Source of the DNA: Akebia trifoliata
Lineage: Eukaryota; Streptophyta; Magnoliopsida; Ranunculales; Lardizabalaceae
Assembly: GCA_017979445.1 (NCBI GenBank)
Contig: CM030713.1
Coordinates: 30,905,915 to 30,969,914, forward strand
Length of the DNA: 64,000 nucleotides
Direction of reading: 5' to 3'
The stretch's first letter is position 1. Each line of letters begins with the position of its first letter. The notes under the pieces were generated by a model. The model worked only from the letters and a program-made list of their open reading frames with translations, ran no database searches and had not been told where the DNA came from. The position numbers were made by a program, and so were the translations under genes. Positions 48,833 to 61,300 of this stretch are shown in pieces.

Positions 48833-49145
48833 TGTTGAGTTTAGTCCCACATCAAACACTCAATGCCTTGTCTCTCTTCTTATATGCTCTTGAGCCTCTC
48901 CACTCATTGTCAATTGATTTTAAGTTAGACCCCCAGATTTACCATGGTATCAGAACGGGTCTTTCCCTACTTCACTTCACATAGTTCACATCTCTGCGTG
49001 CTTTGGCCTAGTCCGCCCCACACGTGTAGGGGCATGTTGATTTTAGTTCCACATCGGGTACTTATTGCCTCGTCTATCTCTTTATAAGTTCCTAGGTCTC
49101 TCCACTCATTGCTAATTGATTTTGAATTAGACCTCCCAAATTGAT
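48833..49145 (+). mobile_element. TRIM, family A, copy 2
   Basis: LTR 1 (48833-48944, 112 bp) begins TGTTGAGTTTAGTCCCACAT and ends TTACCA, followed by TGGTATCAGAACG, a well-kept Met-tRNA primer site. The purine tract GTAGGGGCA precedes LTR 2 (49035 to about 49145), which begins TGTTGATTTTAGTTCCACAT. LTR length and sequence match the 5042-5370 element. Flanks TGTAT and TGTAA may be a decayed target duplication. It is non-coding. Confidence 0.78.
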
Positions 49146-50280
49146 GTAATACTCTTAACATGTAGAAATTAGAAACGAGATTCCAACCCCCAAAAGTTGC
49201 TTCAAACACTACCTAAACAAAATAGATTAATAAAATAAGAATAATATTAATGATAATTTAAAATCATTTATATATCATTATTTCAAGTCAAATGTTAAAG
49301 CTCCATCAGCCTTTCTAGATTTCGTGACTAGTAATGTTTTTTTTAGGAAACATTATAATCCAAGAAGATTCGTTACTAGTTCAAAAACCTCATCAAGTAC
49401 TATATTTGAAACAATTACATTAAAAAAAACATAATTTACTTTAAAATATGTTTTTTTTTTCTAGATCTCTTCTCTTTCCACACAATGGTAGGTAAGATTG
49501 CTTCGACTCACCTACCAAAAAGGCATCTTGTTTGAATCTCGAATTTCTTTGATTGTGACCTCCAATTTTGTGACCCAAACACCTACCACGGTATGTGACC
49601 CATTATGTCTAATAGACTCAATATTGTACATAGAATTGCTATCTTTGGCTTTTAGTAAAATTCACATTTACCAACATTCCGAACCTAATCAAGATCCCGA
49701 ACCAGTAGGTTCGGCCATGTCCGAAGCAAAAGGTATGGGACCCCAACACAACTAGAAAAATATGTCAGATATCTTCCTTCCATGATGATTAATAAAAGAG
49801 AAAGCAAGAGAGAGAGAGAGAGAGAGAGTAGCATCTCCAATGGCATTCTTTGTAAATTCCGCTTTTATATATTAAGGTCACCATGCCCAATGTGCAATAG
49901 AGCCAAGAAGAACTTTTAAAAGTTGATACTGAAGTTATTTTAATGGAGTTGTAATATTTTAAACCACATAGCCCATGGTACAATAGAAACAAGGGAAATA
50001 TAATAAAGAAAGAAATTTTAATATCACTATGAGAAAGTCCATTGGTGTCTAACTATGAAAAGTTTATTTAATAATGATTTTAAAAATATATATATCTCAA
50101 GGCGCGTGGTTGTTGTACCTCGTCGATGATGTTTTATTTTTTTTACTTTATGTGGCATATAATTCAAGTTGGTTGAATAGAATAATTGTGTTGTTGTGAC
50201 TACATTTTGGATGTTTATTTGTCTAGACGTTAATGATAGTATGTTGTACCAGAACCGATGTCAATAGGTTCTTAAATGAA

Positions 50281-50433
50281 TAATGATTTTCCTTTGACAT
50301 ACACCCCAATCACAGAACCGTAGATCATTTGCCCCGGGATATATAAAATCATAAAAAATAAATAAAAACAATCTTGTGTATCCCGAGGCAAATGATCTAC
50401 GGTTCCGTAATGGGGCGTATTTTGTCCATAATG
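50281..50433. mobile_element. Foldback element, copy F
   Basis: The left arm CCCCAATCACAGAACCGTAG with ATCATTTGCCCCGGGATA pairs almost perfectly with the right arm TATCCCGAGGCAAATGATCT with ACGGTTCCGTAATGGGG. A 30-base AT-rich loop separates them. It shares the end TAATGATTTTC with copies A, D and E. Confidence 0.75.
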
Positions 50434-50985
50434 TTTCTCAAATTTCACTTTCTAGATGATTTGTGGACCCTAAAAATGCTTTAGCTTAGAGTTTGGGTTT
50501 GGATTTGAATGTGAATTTCCAACAAAACTGCAGCCTCATTACTACCACTTTGAACCCAACTCAGGGTGGGCTTAGGCTGAGCCTTAGAACAATTTATCAA
50601 TCCATTGCCCACGAAAAATGGTTTTTCTGAAAAATGCAATTCTCGGGGGTGTATGATTGCACATTTTCCTTGAAAAAATTATTTTTCCTACACGGGTAAG
50701 AAAATGCGTTTTTGACCCTACTATCAGGAATTCATTTTCCCCAAAGAATTCATATTTTCTTGAAAAGGAATTCTCTGCAAATCTTATAGACCCTTAAAGA
50801 ATGCAAATGAACCACATATATTCCCCTTGACCATTTGTTGTGAACACAAATCCTAAAACCATTAGCTTCACATTGTATTTTCAAGGTTTAGACAACAGTT
50901 TGTACATATGTAAATCATTAAATTAACATAACAAATCTCGTTCCTCCATTCAATTCTACCAAAAATCATATTTTTGTTAATTCGT

Positions 50986-51589
50986 CAGTGTCTCCATTGC
51001 ATTTGACCGAGTCATCTTAATTCACTTTCCCTTAATTGATCACACATCAGGGTTTGCGATTGTCAGTAGGTGTGTCAATGGACGGGTTTAGGCCAGTCTT
51101 TGTTGAGCCCTAACTCGTTCCTTAAGAGCCGGGTTCTACCTAGATTAGCCCTAGCCCAGCCTGGTTCGGACCAAATAAAATAACTAAAACTCAATATTTT
51201 CAAAGGAAAAAAATCTCTTTCAAATATGTTTTTTTTTTTGTTTGTTTGTGTGTGTGCATGTTTGAAGACTATCCAATTAACTTAAAAGGGTTATTATAGA
51301 TGAGGGTTAAATTGTAATTAGATAATATAATTTATTTTTAATAGAAAAATATTATAACTATTTTCATAAGATTAAGTAAAGGGCCAGGTTGGGCACTATA
51401 AGGCCCTAGACCAACCCGGATTTAACGGGCTGAAAATTGTTAAACCCAGCCCTACCTTTGTGGGTTCAATTTTCAGGCCCTAACCCTTGTTTTGTCGAAC
51501 TGACCGACCGACGGGCTCAATTGACAGTGTCTCCATTGGATATGATCGAGCCATCTTAATTCACTTTCCCTTAATTGATCACATATTGG
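50986..51589. mobile_element. Inserted element flanked by two copies of a LINE tail
   Basis: CAGTGTCTCCATTG through CTTTCCCTTAATTGATCACA occurs at 50986-51045 and again at 51525-51583. On the minus strand it encodes DQLRESELR followed by a degenerate WFG-type end, a LINE C-terminal fragment. Between them (about 51067-51524) lies a GGGTTTAGGCC/GGCCCTAACCC-rich element. Its ends TGTGTCAATGGACGGG and CGGGCTCAATTGACAG are loosely inverted. The order of events is unclear. Confidence 0.5.
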
Positions 51590-52037
51590 GGTTACACTAA
51601 TCGATGTGAATCTCATGCTACAAGCCTAATTTGCAAGATGTAGCAATTCTAAGGATTACAAATCTCAATTATATATTCAGTTTAAAACTGAGATACACCA
51701 ACTGTTGGTTTAAGTCTGTCATGCCCCATAAGAGTAGAAGATAGTTAACAATAATATTACACTTGACACAACAAGAACATTAAGGCATTTATGAAAATTC
51801 TTCAACCAAACAAATTTTTTTTTTTTTTTGGTGGATTTAAGAAATAAAACAATTGGAATTAGAATCTGAAAACATCATTCTTACATGGGTCATCCTCGGT
51901 CGACTTCCTTGAAGCCAACAAAGACCAAGTCAAACAAATAATGCCACAAAAACAACAGCAACAACAACACACCAAACCTTAAAGCGTCACGAATTTCTAG
52001 AATCAACCTCATGAACCATCTTTGTAGATGGGTTGGT

Positions 52038-55000
52038 CTAAATTTCTGTGTCACCACAACTGATAATCAATTCGGTTACCATTCGACGAGCAAAAGGAAC
52101 ATAGCTTAAACTGTACCTGAAAGAGCTCAAACACATTCACAGAAATGGAGATAACTAGTTAGATCACATCACTAAACCTAAAAAGAAAAAAAATAGCAAT
52201 CTACAGGGAATAAATTTCAAGGAAATCATGATAATAACAGCTCTTCTAGAAGAAATTGTCCGAAACAAAACTTATGGGGTGAGCTCAGTCAGGGAAGCCA
52301 ACTGGTGTCCAAATGCTGTCAAATCCCTTAGTTTTACTTACCCAAATACTTGATTTCAGCCAAAGTCAAGTTGATTTGGGATTGAACTCGAATAAAGTAG
52401 TAGTTCTTACATATTGGTGGAAATTGCTGCTTTATCCAAAGATACCCTCAAGGAAACCCAGTTTTGTAGTTAGGCAAACTGAATGCTGCAGCTGACACAA
52501 TGGTTTTAAAACTCAAATAGTAAACGAAAAAACCCCACAATACGCTAAAGAGGCTTTCCATTGACTCATTGTTGAATGAGACAACTCGAACAAGTTGGAC
52601 GACTCAGTCTTGTTCATGGACGAGACGAGATGTAAAAATGATTTTTAAAACCATGGCTGACACACACCGATCGAACTTAGAGAATTTTTTTTTTTTAAAG
52701 ACAGCAATAAGACCAGCTATGATTTATGGAGTAGAATGTTGGCTATCAAAGAATAAAACATGATCTGCACATCCGATTGAATATAAGAACCGCCCAGATA
52801 TTGGGATAGAAAAATGGAAAGATATTTGAGATGGTTTGAGAAAATTTAACAAATATCAATCAAAGCACTGGTGAGGTGAGATGAACCCTCAACTATCTCT
52901 AACCTTTTCTTCTTTCTGAATGGATTTAGTAGGTTTTGCACTTGTTTTTGTTTACTATTTGACTTTTGATTTATTCTAACCATCAGACAAATGGGTTCTT
53001 TTAGACTTTTAGCCCTATTTATCTGGATTGTCCAAAGAATGCAATCAATTGGCATGGATCTGGAGTAGAAGATCGGCAAGGTGAGAGCTTGATTCATCAA
53101 TTTAACCATCTGGAACAATGAGATGTGGAATGTGAAGGACTAAAGAAAAATCTATTCATCGATGGAATAAGGAAGTGCATAAAAATATGAAACTTACCAA
53201 ATAAGAGCGCAGATCTCACTTATGATAGCCAGTAGTGTTAATATCTTGTTATGAATCTGCAAGACAGCATAAGACAGAATGAAAATATAATCAGAATCAG
53301 ATGATGGATGCCACACTAGCAGCTTAATTCTAGAGAAGGGATCCTTTCGAGTTTGACGCCCTCCACTGTGTGGGGTTTATGTAAGGAAAGGAGGAATTGC
53401 CATGTCTTTGAAGTGAAGCAACATAGTTACTTTAGCAATATGCTGAGGGTCTCTACAAGGAATAGTTCCTAATGAAGCATTTTGGTATCTTTGGTCTAAG
53501 CTATTTAGCGAGTGAAAGGGCATGTTTCTCAAAGATGTTGTATCCAGATGGAATTAGAGGGGTGGCAATGGATCGGGTTGTGTTGTGTTAAGGTAAGGGT
53601 ATTCTAAAAATTTACCCAACCCAAACCTGACCCATTTAATAATCGTGTCAAAAACTAAAACCCAAACCCAACACATTTAGTAAATAGATAACCTGACCTG
53701 ACCCGTGTAACCCATTCAGTAAAATTATAATCTTAAATGGAAAAAATAAATTCAATTTCCACCACTTAAAATAAAATACCATTATTAAAAATAAAGTCAC
53801 ACAAACAAAATTTAATATCTACCAACATAAATTGAGTATTTCAAAAAATAAATTAAGTATTTTTCGAAAAAATTCCAAAGTTCTTAGAATTTTGTCCTCT
53901 ACATCCCTGTGGCATCAGATCATGTTTTTGGATGACACAAGGTAATGTAGCTAGGAAACTTTTCTCACTAACTTACGAAGGAAAGTTTTTTCTTTCCAAA
54001 ACTAAAATTTCAACCCTTACTTATTTGAAAAATATCTTAAAACATCCTCTATATTTTATAAAAATTGAAGAAAAAGAATGCATTATAAAAAAGTTATACG
54101 AAATTCTAGTAAAAAAATGAGTAATTTTAAACATTCTTAAATAATTGTTAATATTTGAGATACCTCCTATGTTTCATGATTTAAAACAGGAAAACAACAC
54201 AATAACTAAACATGTCAAAATGGGTTGACGTCCCTAATCTAAACACGACCCGTTTAATAATCATGTTAGACAGGTAAACACTATAATGACCCAAACCCAG
54301 TCAGGCTTGATCCAAACCCACTAATTTCATGTCATGTTAAGATTGCCAACCCTAGATGGGATGCTACTGTAGGCACCGACAGATAGTTGTTGCTCCTCTC
54401 TTTTTTTAAATTTCCTAGATCCCCTAGGTATGAACTTTCCTTTTTCTAATTTCTTTTAAAAATAAAATTCTTTACCTATAAAAAATAATAGAATAAATAA
54501 ACCGGATTGAACAAACCCAACCATCCAATCTTAGGAGATCTCCTAGCTAGGACCTTGCTAATGCCGAATCTCTTGGCCCTTTTGACATTTGCTGGAATGT
54601 TGGATTCCATACCTCACTGTGCCAACCCCAAGAGTGTCCCAATTTGTAAACCTACCTCAAGCTTTTACAGTGTTTAGAGCTTTGACATAGTTTCCATGTT
54701 TTGGCTGATCGAGACTTACCCAAAGAGCACAAATGAGAGCAAGAATAACACTCCCAATGTAAATAGCTGTTGCATAAACACGGACAGGGTCAAACATCAT
54801 TCTCATTTGTTGTCCTGGTCCAATAAGGAACGCTGTGCTGCCATACAAAACTCCAACTTTAGAATCTTGAGAAGAAAAATAAAAAAAGGAAATAGAATAG
54901 CATTGAAGCAATATTTAAAAATTAATGCATCGATATGGCTCAACGAACTCATACAAACTCTTGGAACAAACCAGAACAATTTTTTCTTGAGACGGATGTT

Positions 55001-57018
55001 TTCTTAGATAATTTTCATAAAATTAGAGTTTAGACATGTTTTGTATCAAACTCAGTCGGGTGCACCATAAATCAAACTTCTGAACGTTGCTCAGTACAGT
55101 AAACCTACAAAACCCACCTTCCAACAGCCAATACGTTGCCAAGGGTGAATATAACTGCAAATTTGATGGGTCTGGCAAAAGCAATCAATGACTGTAAAAG
55201 AAGGAAAAAAGTTAAATCAATGATAAGTGAGTAATAAGTTAATGGATTCAATTAACACTTACAACCTTTGAAATATATTTGCAACTAAAGCCCATCAATT
55301 TCCATTGTTCCCTACTTACGACCAAAATTTAAAACCACAAAAACGAAGGACAACTGTGAAATCAGCTTCCATGTTTTTATAGTTTTATTTTTCTCTTTTA
55401 GCTAATAAATAATTAAGTTCAAAAGCAGGGGTGAACTATACTCTATTGAAACTAGATATATCCAATTTCTAACTTACGATGTTGGAAAATATATTTGGCG
55501 GGAGATCTCTTCAAAGTTAAGCAATTTTTTCTAGCTTGTACATATCTTTCACACCATGTCTAGTCCTCAACCTTTTATATAGAATTACAGATTATCATTC
55601 TTTTTAGGAAATATAATTATCATTCGACTTATGTTTGCTTCTTTTTTTTATATTATTATTATCATTTTTATATAATTTTAAATTTTATTTGTTTCTAAAA
55701 TTGCCAAGACTTTTAATAGCTCCTTTTTTCTCCTCTAATAGCCTTCCGAACCCCTTCCCATCCCACCACCAAGTTTTCTTAAGTCTGATTTTTCCCTTGA
55801 TTAACCAAGAACCTCTTTTAATACATTTTGAGACTTCATTCAAAATCATTGTAGTTTCTCCCTCTAAGTTCCACAATTTCTCCTTTATCAGTTTATTTAC
55901 AAAAGAAAATGTTTTTCTTCTCTTCTAGATCCCAATACCTAAGTCTTTGGTAGTTCAATTCTTAATGTAAACATCTAAAACCATAATGGGTGGCTTGCGA
56001 CATACCATATCGAAACCTTCTTTCCATACTAGAGTCCAGAGCACTACCAAATCAAAGAACCCTCCTTATTATAACAATTTTGTATTATTATCAATGTGAC
56101 TTTGAGTATTCAGTTACCATTTAGATAGATTATTCACTTATTATTTGGCCGATCTGCCAATTTCAGAATTAGTAGGAAATTATTTATATAATCCTAGTAG
56201 TTTTTTTTTAAAGAAGTTAAGCTTGACTACAATTATTCCAAGGGAACTTTACGTTGTCCCAACTCCCTCGAACAACTCATCTTCTCTCTTATTCTATTAT
56301 TTTTCTCATTTTTCTACATACTAAAACCTGAAGATTGTTTGGTATGGACATTAAAATTTGTTAAATTCCCAGTAACAATTGCCCTAAAATTTCCCATCAA
56401 AATTTTATTTTTTTATTTATTTTTATTATAAAAAAAGTGAAACAATAGGTTCAATTAATGGGTATTTTCACTGAAGTCTCAATTTTTTAAAATTAAAAAT
56501 AAATCAAACAATAGATTCAATTAATGGGCATTTTCTCTCATACCCATTATTCTTTCGATCCAAAAAACAAAACAAAACAAAAAATCATAATTTCATTAAG
56601 AATCATATTATACTAAAATTGTAGGAATTCATATCAAACTATTAAAAATAAACATCAAAGGGACGTATACACACAGAATTATCACAGAAGAACTAGTTAA
56701 TGAGATGGGTTTAGTGGGGAGTCATACCAGAAGCATGAAAAGCAGGCCAACAACGAAAGATGCAGCAAACCCATATATTTTCTACTCAAATAAAAAACCA
56801 AAAAAACAAGCAAAAATCGAACTTGTAAGTATGAGAACCAAAACCCTGATTTTAATTAATAGGAGGAAAATAGAGAGAAATAGTTATAGATAAAAATCTT
56901 GTAAAAATCTATCTATCTGGACCTGTAATGGAGAGAGCGAGCACGGGCCATCAGATTCTAAGAAGTTCTCATCGCTTTCTTCTTCTCCACCCAAAAGAGA
57001 TGAGCCGATTTTCCACAT
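52038..57018 (-). CDS. SFT2: SFT2-family Golgi vesicle-transport membrane protein
   Basis: Six exons join in frame: 56923-57018, 56728-56781, 55118-55191, 54720-54837, 53198-53256 and 52038-52116, giving 159 residues, the usual length. The protein starts MWKIGSSLLGGEEESDENFL and then has four membrane segments: KIYGFAASFVVGLLFMLL, FAVIFTLGNVLAVGSTAFL, YATAIYIGSVILALICAL and ILTLLAIISEICALIWYSL. The family signature GPGQQMRMMFDPVRVYATA lies in the loop before helix 3, and YVPFARRMV follows helix 4. Yeast Sft2 and its partner Got1 act in fusion of endosome-derived vesicles with the Golgi. All splice sites are canonical and phases agree (0, 0, 2, 0, 2). The gene is spread over 5 kb because introns hold transposons. 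The first exon is short and was placed by its donor CAG|GTCC and match to the family N-terminus. Confidence 0.93.
52660..52830 (+). mobile_element. LINE reverse-transcriptase fragment in SFT2 intron 5
   Basis: The plus strand encodes KTAIRPAMIYGVECWLSKNK, the conserved block before the C-terminal domain of plant LINEs. A decayed RMxRW-like stretch follows (ERYLRWFEK). It is antisense to SFT2. Confidence 0.72.
53555..54354. mobile_element. 800-bp hAT-like non-autonomous element in SFT2 intron 4
   Basis: The ends TAGAGGGGTGGCAA and TTGCCAACCCTA are inverted repeats of the hAT type. Flanking octamers GATGGAAT (53547-53554) and GATGGGAT (54355-54362) differ at one base, as expected of an aged 8-bp target duplication. 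The interior holds opposed CCCAACCCAAACCTGACCC and AATAATCATG/ACACGACCCG words and no transposase. Confidence 0.75.
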
Positions 57019-57232
57019 TATTGAATTTAAATCCTCAGTTCTCTATGGCTTCGATCGAAGAGATCAAACATAAAATCGAGCTCATCTGCAGATTCAGTCC
57101 AGAGAGAGAGGGAGGGAGCGAAAGCAAAAAAGTAAAGAAATTTTAATTGAGATTCTATTAGTATGTCAATATTACTAATCACACACCAACCTTTTGAAAT
57201 GAAAGAACTGTCAAAAATCAAAAGTCGTGCTC

Positions 57233-57392
57233 GGGTGACACAGTATCTACTGCGATTCTCACAATGCTGACGTGGAGATGCCTACATAACCGTAGATGGT
57301 TATTTATCGTATCGCGAGGAAAAACATCTATGGTTAATTGCACATCCCACGTCAGACTTGTGAGAATCGCAGTAAATCCCCTATGTCATTCA
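57233..57392. mobile_element. Foldback element, copy G, upstream of SFT2
   Basis: The left arm TACTGCGATTCTCACAATGC with TGACGTGG mirrors the right arm CCACGTCAGACTTGTGAGAA with TCGCAGTA. The inner ACCGTAGATGGTT and AACATCTATGGTTA with TATCGCGAGGAAA match the family core. It lies about 215 bases upstream of the SFT2 start codon, so it may overlap the promoter. Confidence 0.75.
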
Positions 57393-57547
57393 GCTTTTTC
57401 CAAATAAAAAATGTAGAATTTATTTCCCGTAACAAGGACAACTTTTGGAAAAATTCCGATTCCGATACACAAATCATTTCAATTCCCAAAACGGGTTTTC
57501 CAGCCAATTCGTTGGTGGACATTCTAATTTAAAGGGTCTTGTTAACC

Positions 57548-57725
57548 TGTGCCCTAAGGGCTAAGATTAAAGTGCAATAAACACACTTTGGAAAATTAGA
57601 ATATATATCGAAAATACCCTTAAAAAATTATTTTTTTACCAAAATACCTCATATTCGAAAATTATTCAAAATTTTCCGAAGGTATATTTATTGCACTTCA
57701 ATGTATACCCGTGGAGCACATGCAC
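57548..57725. mobile_element. MITE, GTGCCC/AATAAATACA family, copy 2
   Basis: Left TGTGCCCTAAGGGC ... AAAGTGCAATAAACACAC mirrors right GTATATTTATTGCACTTCAA followed by GTATACCCG. Similar in arms and length to the 44296 element. The rest of 57726-58386 shows only AT-rich sequence. Confidence 0.55.
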
Positions 57726-58386
57726 ACGTTGATAAAACCCCTAATTTAAAGTGACAAATCCTGTTGATAAAAATTGACAAACTCACTAGTAAATTTAACG
57801 AACATTTATCCCGATCAACTTAATATTGGCAAACGAGGTTAGTCTTGGTGAAGGTGGGTTTTGAAATGTTATCAAAACCATAGTGACAAAATCGGGATTC
57901 GGGGGAAAATTCAACAAGAGAAAGCCTTGGAAAAAAATTGGCAGAAGTCAGAAAAACATCAGATAAATTAAAATTTAAGAATTTTTTTTCTTTTTTTAAT
58001 CCATGATTTTTTGAAAAAAAATGGGGATAAAATAAATATTAAATTTGGTATAACAAAATCCCCTATCCCCTTTAACTGACCAACAAAGAATACATAAATT
58101 TGGTATAACAAAAATGGCACTAATTAATTGTGCTTGAAGCACATGTACAAGTAAATGTATCAGCAGATTTCCCTTTCTCTTGGAAAGCTCGATTTGAAGG
58201 AAAAAATAAAAATTAAGGGGAGGAATCTGTATGAGACTATTATACATGAATGCCAGCAAATTTTCAGCTTATATTAAGCTTGAACAATTGTCAAAACAAA
58301 TTGAAATGAAAAATACAAACTCAGCAAATAAAAAACAGTGAGATCTAATGCTGGCAATGAGAATCGGTTGGAGAAACAATCGTGGT

Positions 58387-61300
58387 CTAATTCATAAATT
58401 TCCGACAGTTGGGAGCTTTACAGAGACAGGGGACTTTCACGTCATCACATTCATCAGGATCGAATAAGTAATCGTACCTGCCAACAAAGAAATCGAATAG
58501 TTCAATGGGTTGAGTATGATAAAAGGTAGCACAAAATAAGGGTTCTTGACCCACTGTATTTAATCTCCCGAATCAATATCAATATTATATAGGAATCTTT
58601 TTTTTGGCAAATGGTCGAAAAAGTCCAAAGATTGGTGGATCTCAAGGCCTTGTATGTGTGGACCATATACTCCACTGTGCATAAAAACAGTGATAACTGT
58701 TAACTAATTACAATTTACAATACTTGAAACAATAAACATACTCTATAAACAAGTATGCTTACAGAGTATGAATCTTAGTAAATACAAGGAACCCAACTCA
58801 AACAAACACACTCTATAATCTCTTTTTTTACAATTAAAAAAATAATGATCCTAGTTTGCCATAGGACATGTTTATAGCTTTAGTAAGAACAAAGTTTACA
58901 CAAGAATCCACCATAATGGATGTTAGCTGGTCAGATGTTTAACTTAGCTGACACAAGGTATGTGACACTTGAGGCTAGTTGACTTAGATAAGCTATCGAT
59001 GTCCAAGCAACACTTCAAAAAATTATTTTGATTCATTATTCATTATCAAGAGTAAGTGGTTCTCGGCTGTGGTTGTGTATGGGCTTGGTCTAGTCTGCCT
59101 GAAGCAGCTGGTGTACATTTAAAGCAAACAAATTTTTACTAGCAGAAGATAAAAACTTTTTTTTTTCTCTTTCCTTATTGATACAAGGTGTACATGCTTT
59201 GCACATACATAGAGAGAAGATAGAAGTTGGGGTTAAGAAGTAATACGTTAGCTCATCACCAGCAGAAACTTTTGTCTTAGCAATAAGTACAATTCGGCTC
59301 TCATCATCACCCACACTCATGATCCTCGCATAGCAGTTGGGCATGCACTGTAGCATGAGAAAGGGAATGTTTAGAATTATGGTCTAACAAAACCAAACAA
59401 AAATATAATTCTTTTAATGGAGTCCAAAAATGTTAAAAGTGGGATCATTAGCATTACATGGGAATTGGAAAGATACCTTTTTGAGCAATAAATGCAACAT
59501 TGCTCAAGGTTAGTATAGTAAAGAAAATAACAGGAAAAGAAGGCTTTATCTAACTTTGATTATAATATTAACTTACAGAATGGTTTATTAAGCGGGCAAT
59601 GTTCCCCTTATCTGTGGCATCAACTACTACTTCTTCACTGATTTTAAACAGCTGCAAAATAAAAATCAGTAGGTTCCAATATTAGGGAAGGCACATTCCA
59701 AGGCGAGTTGAAAGAAGTTATCCAAAAAGAGATGACTAAAGCCAAACTATTAGTTCAAAATTTTAGAGCATAGCTTGGGATAATCTTAACCACCACAATC
59801 TATCCATCTATCATATAGTAGAAAGCAGTAATGAAAAAGGGGATGGTAGCACCCAAGAGAGATCCAATATAAAAAGGGTCTACCACCAGTGTAAGTATGG
59901 AAATTGCACATGTGCAGCGAATGGGACCTACTTACTATTTAATGAGTTCCACAATTCAACGGGTCAAACCTAGGGTATCACTGCCAATACAAATTCATGA
60001 TTGGTTGATCACACGCTATAACAAATTCTGACTTGTCCAAAAGAACATGATAGATTGCATGGTGATCATTGTCGATGCATGACAGAACTCTAGTGAACCC
60101 AAAAAATGTTGGGTTCAACCCCTTGCATGTGCAACCTGTGTCGTTGGTAGTCTTTATAGTAAATGCAACAGGAACCTTGATGATGTCCTTAACGATGACA
60201 AAGGACATTAAGCAGATGTGTGCATACTAAATTGCAAAAAAAAGTGTGGGCATTTTAACAAGATCCTACAGTGCAGTTCTTTTGTTTTGCTGGGGATTAA
60301 AAAGAATGAAGTAAAAAGGTCAAAATCACGGCAGCAGAAAGAAAGTTCAAAAGAGCACACAAGGACTAAAGAGATGGGATTTAGGGAGGAAATTGACGTT
60401 TGATTGTCAAAGCTTGCATAAAAGACTAAAGAGATGGAATTTAGTTTAAATGAATATCTGATTATGGAAGCTTCAAATAGGTGCCATAAGTTGAATTCAC
60501 TCTATGATAACCGATGACGATTTTTCTATATATTCATTTAAAACACCTGGAAAAAATCAAACGAGAATAAAGCTTTTGGCCAAACAATGGCCTCCTTCAC
60601 CAGATTTTTCAGTCACCATAATTGAAGGGCTGTAATACCACATTTTTCATGATTTTTTTTCGTTGAGAGTTTCATATAACTTTTGAGATTGTAAAAATAT
60701 TAGCCAAGCTTTGGGCCTAAGCTTGTAACTTTTTTCCTTCTCAAACTATCACCCAATGATTGAAAAAGAGGAAATATCAACTGAGTTACAAAGAAGTGGC
60801 TCACATAGCAATCTTTTCCTTCAATCTGGTACCGTTTCTCCCTTAGATCCGCAACACTTCTCCTCACCTGTTCTCCGCGATATTCAAGAACCTGAAGACA
60901 GTCACGGGATTGAGCCTCATATTAAGGAAATATTTCACTTTTGAGGAAGCAACTCACGTAAAAGATTATGCATAAAATCTACCAATTATGGGCAAAAGGA
61001 TTTTTTTTTTCCTTCTCTCTGTTTTTTTTTTTTCATATACAAGGGAAATTTAGCAATTTCATAAAGGCTGGAGAGAAAAGGAAGATGTGTACTCATGAAA
61101 ATATCTTCAGATTTTATCCAAATTTACCATCCTCTTTTTTCCAGTCATTATAAAATGACCAAGCTACCCTTATGCTCGTTTTCTAATTGTTGAGACAAAT
61201 ATCTGATCAAATTATGCATTAGCTCCTTTTCACAGACTCACAGTACATTTATTAATATTATTTGTTACTTATAGGTGAAAGGCCTAACTTCACTTTTTTT

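Larger units (their letters stand above)
37990..52037. other. About 14 kb without a supported gene
   Basis: Between the divergent side of GLT1 and the 3' end of the SFT2 gene I find no conserved coding exon on either strand. Recognisable content is listed separately (hairpin elements, TRIM, RNase H-like relic, microsatellites). The stretches 42080-44290, 45420-46760, 47480-48180, 49150-50280 and 51600-52030 are AT-rich and show nothing I can name. A few 60-90-residue open frames there have no family resemblance. Confidence 0.6.

Noticed and set aside
49498..49755. 85-residue open frame on the plus strand in the gene-free region
   Set aside because: No resemblance to a known family and no supporting neighbours or splice signals.
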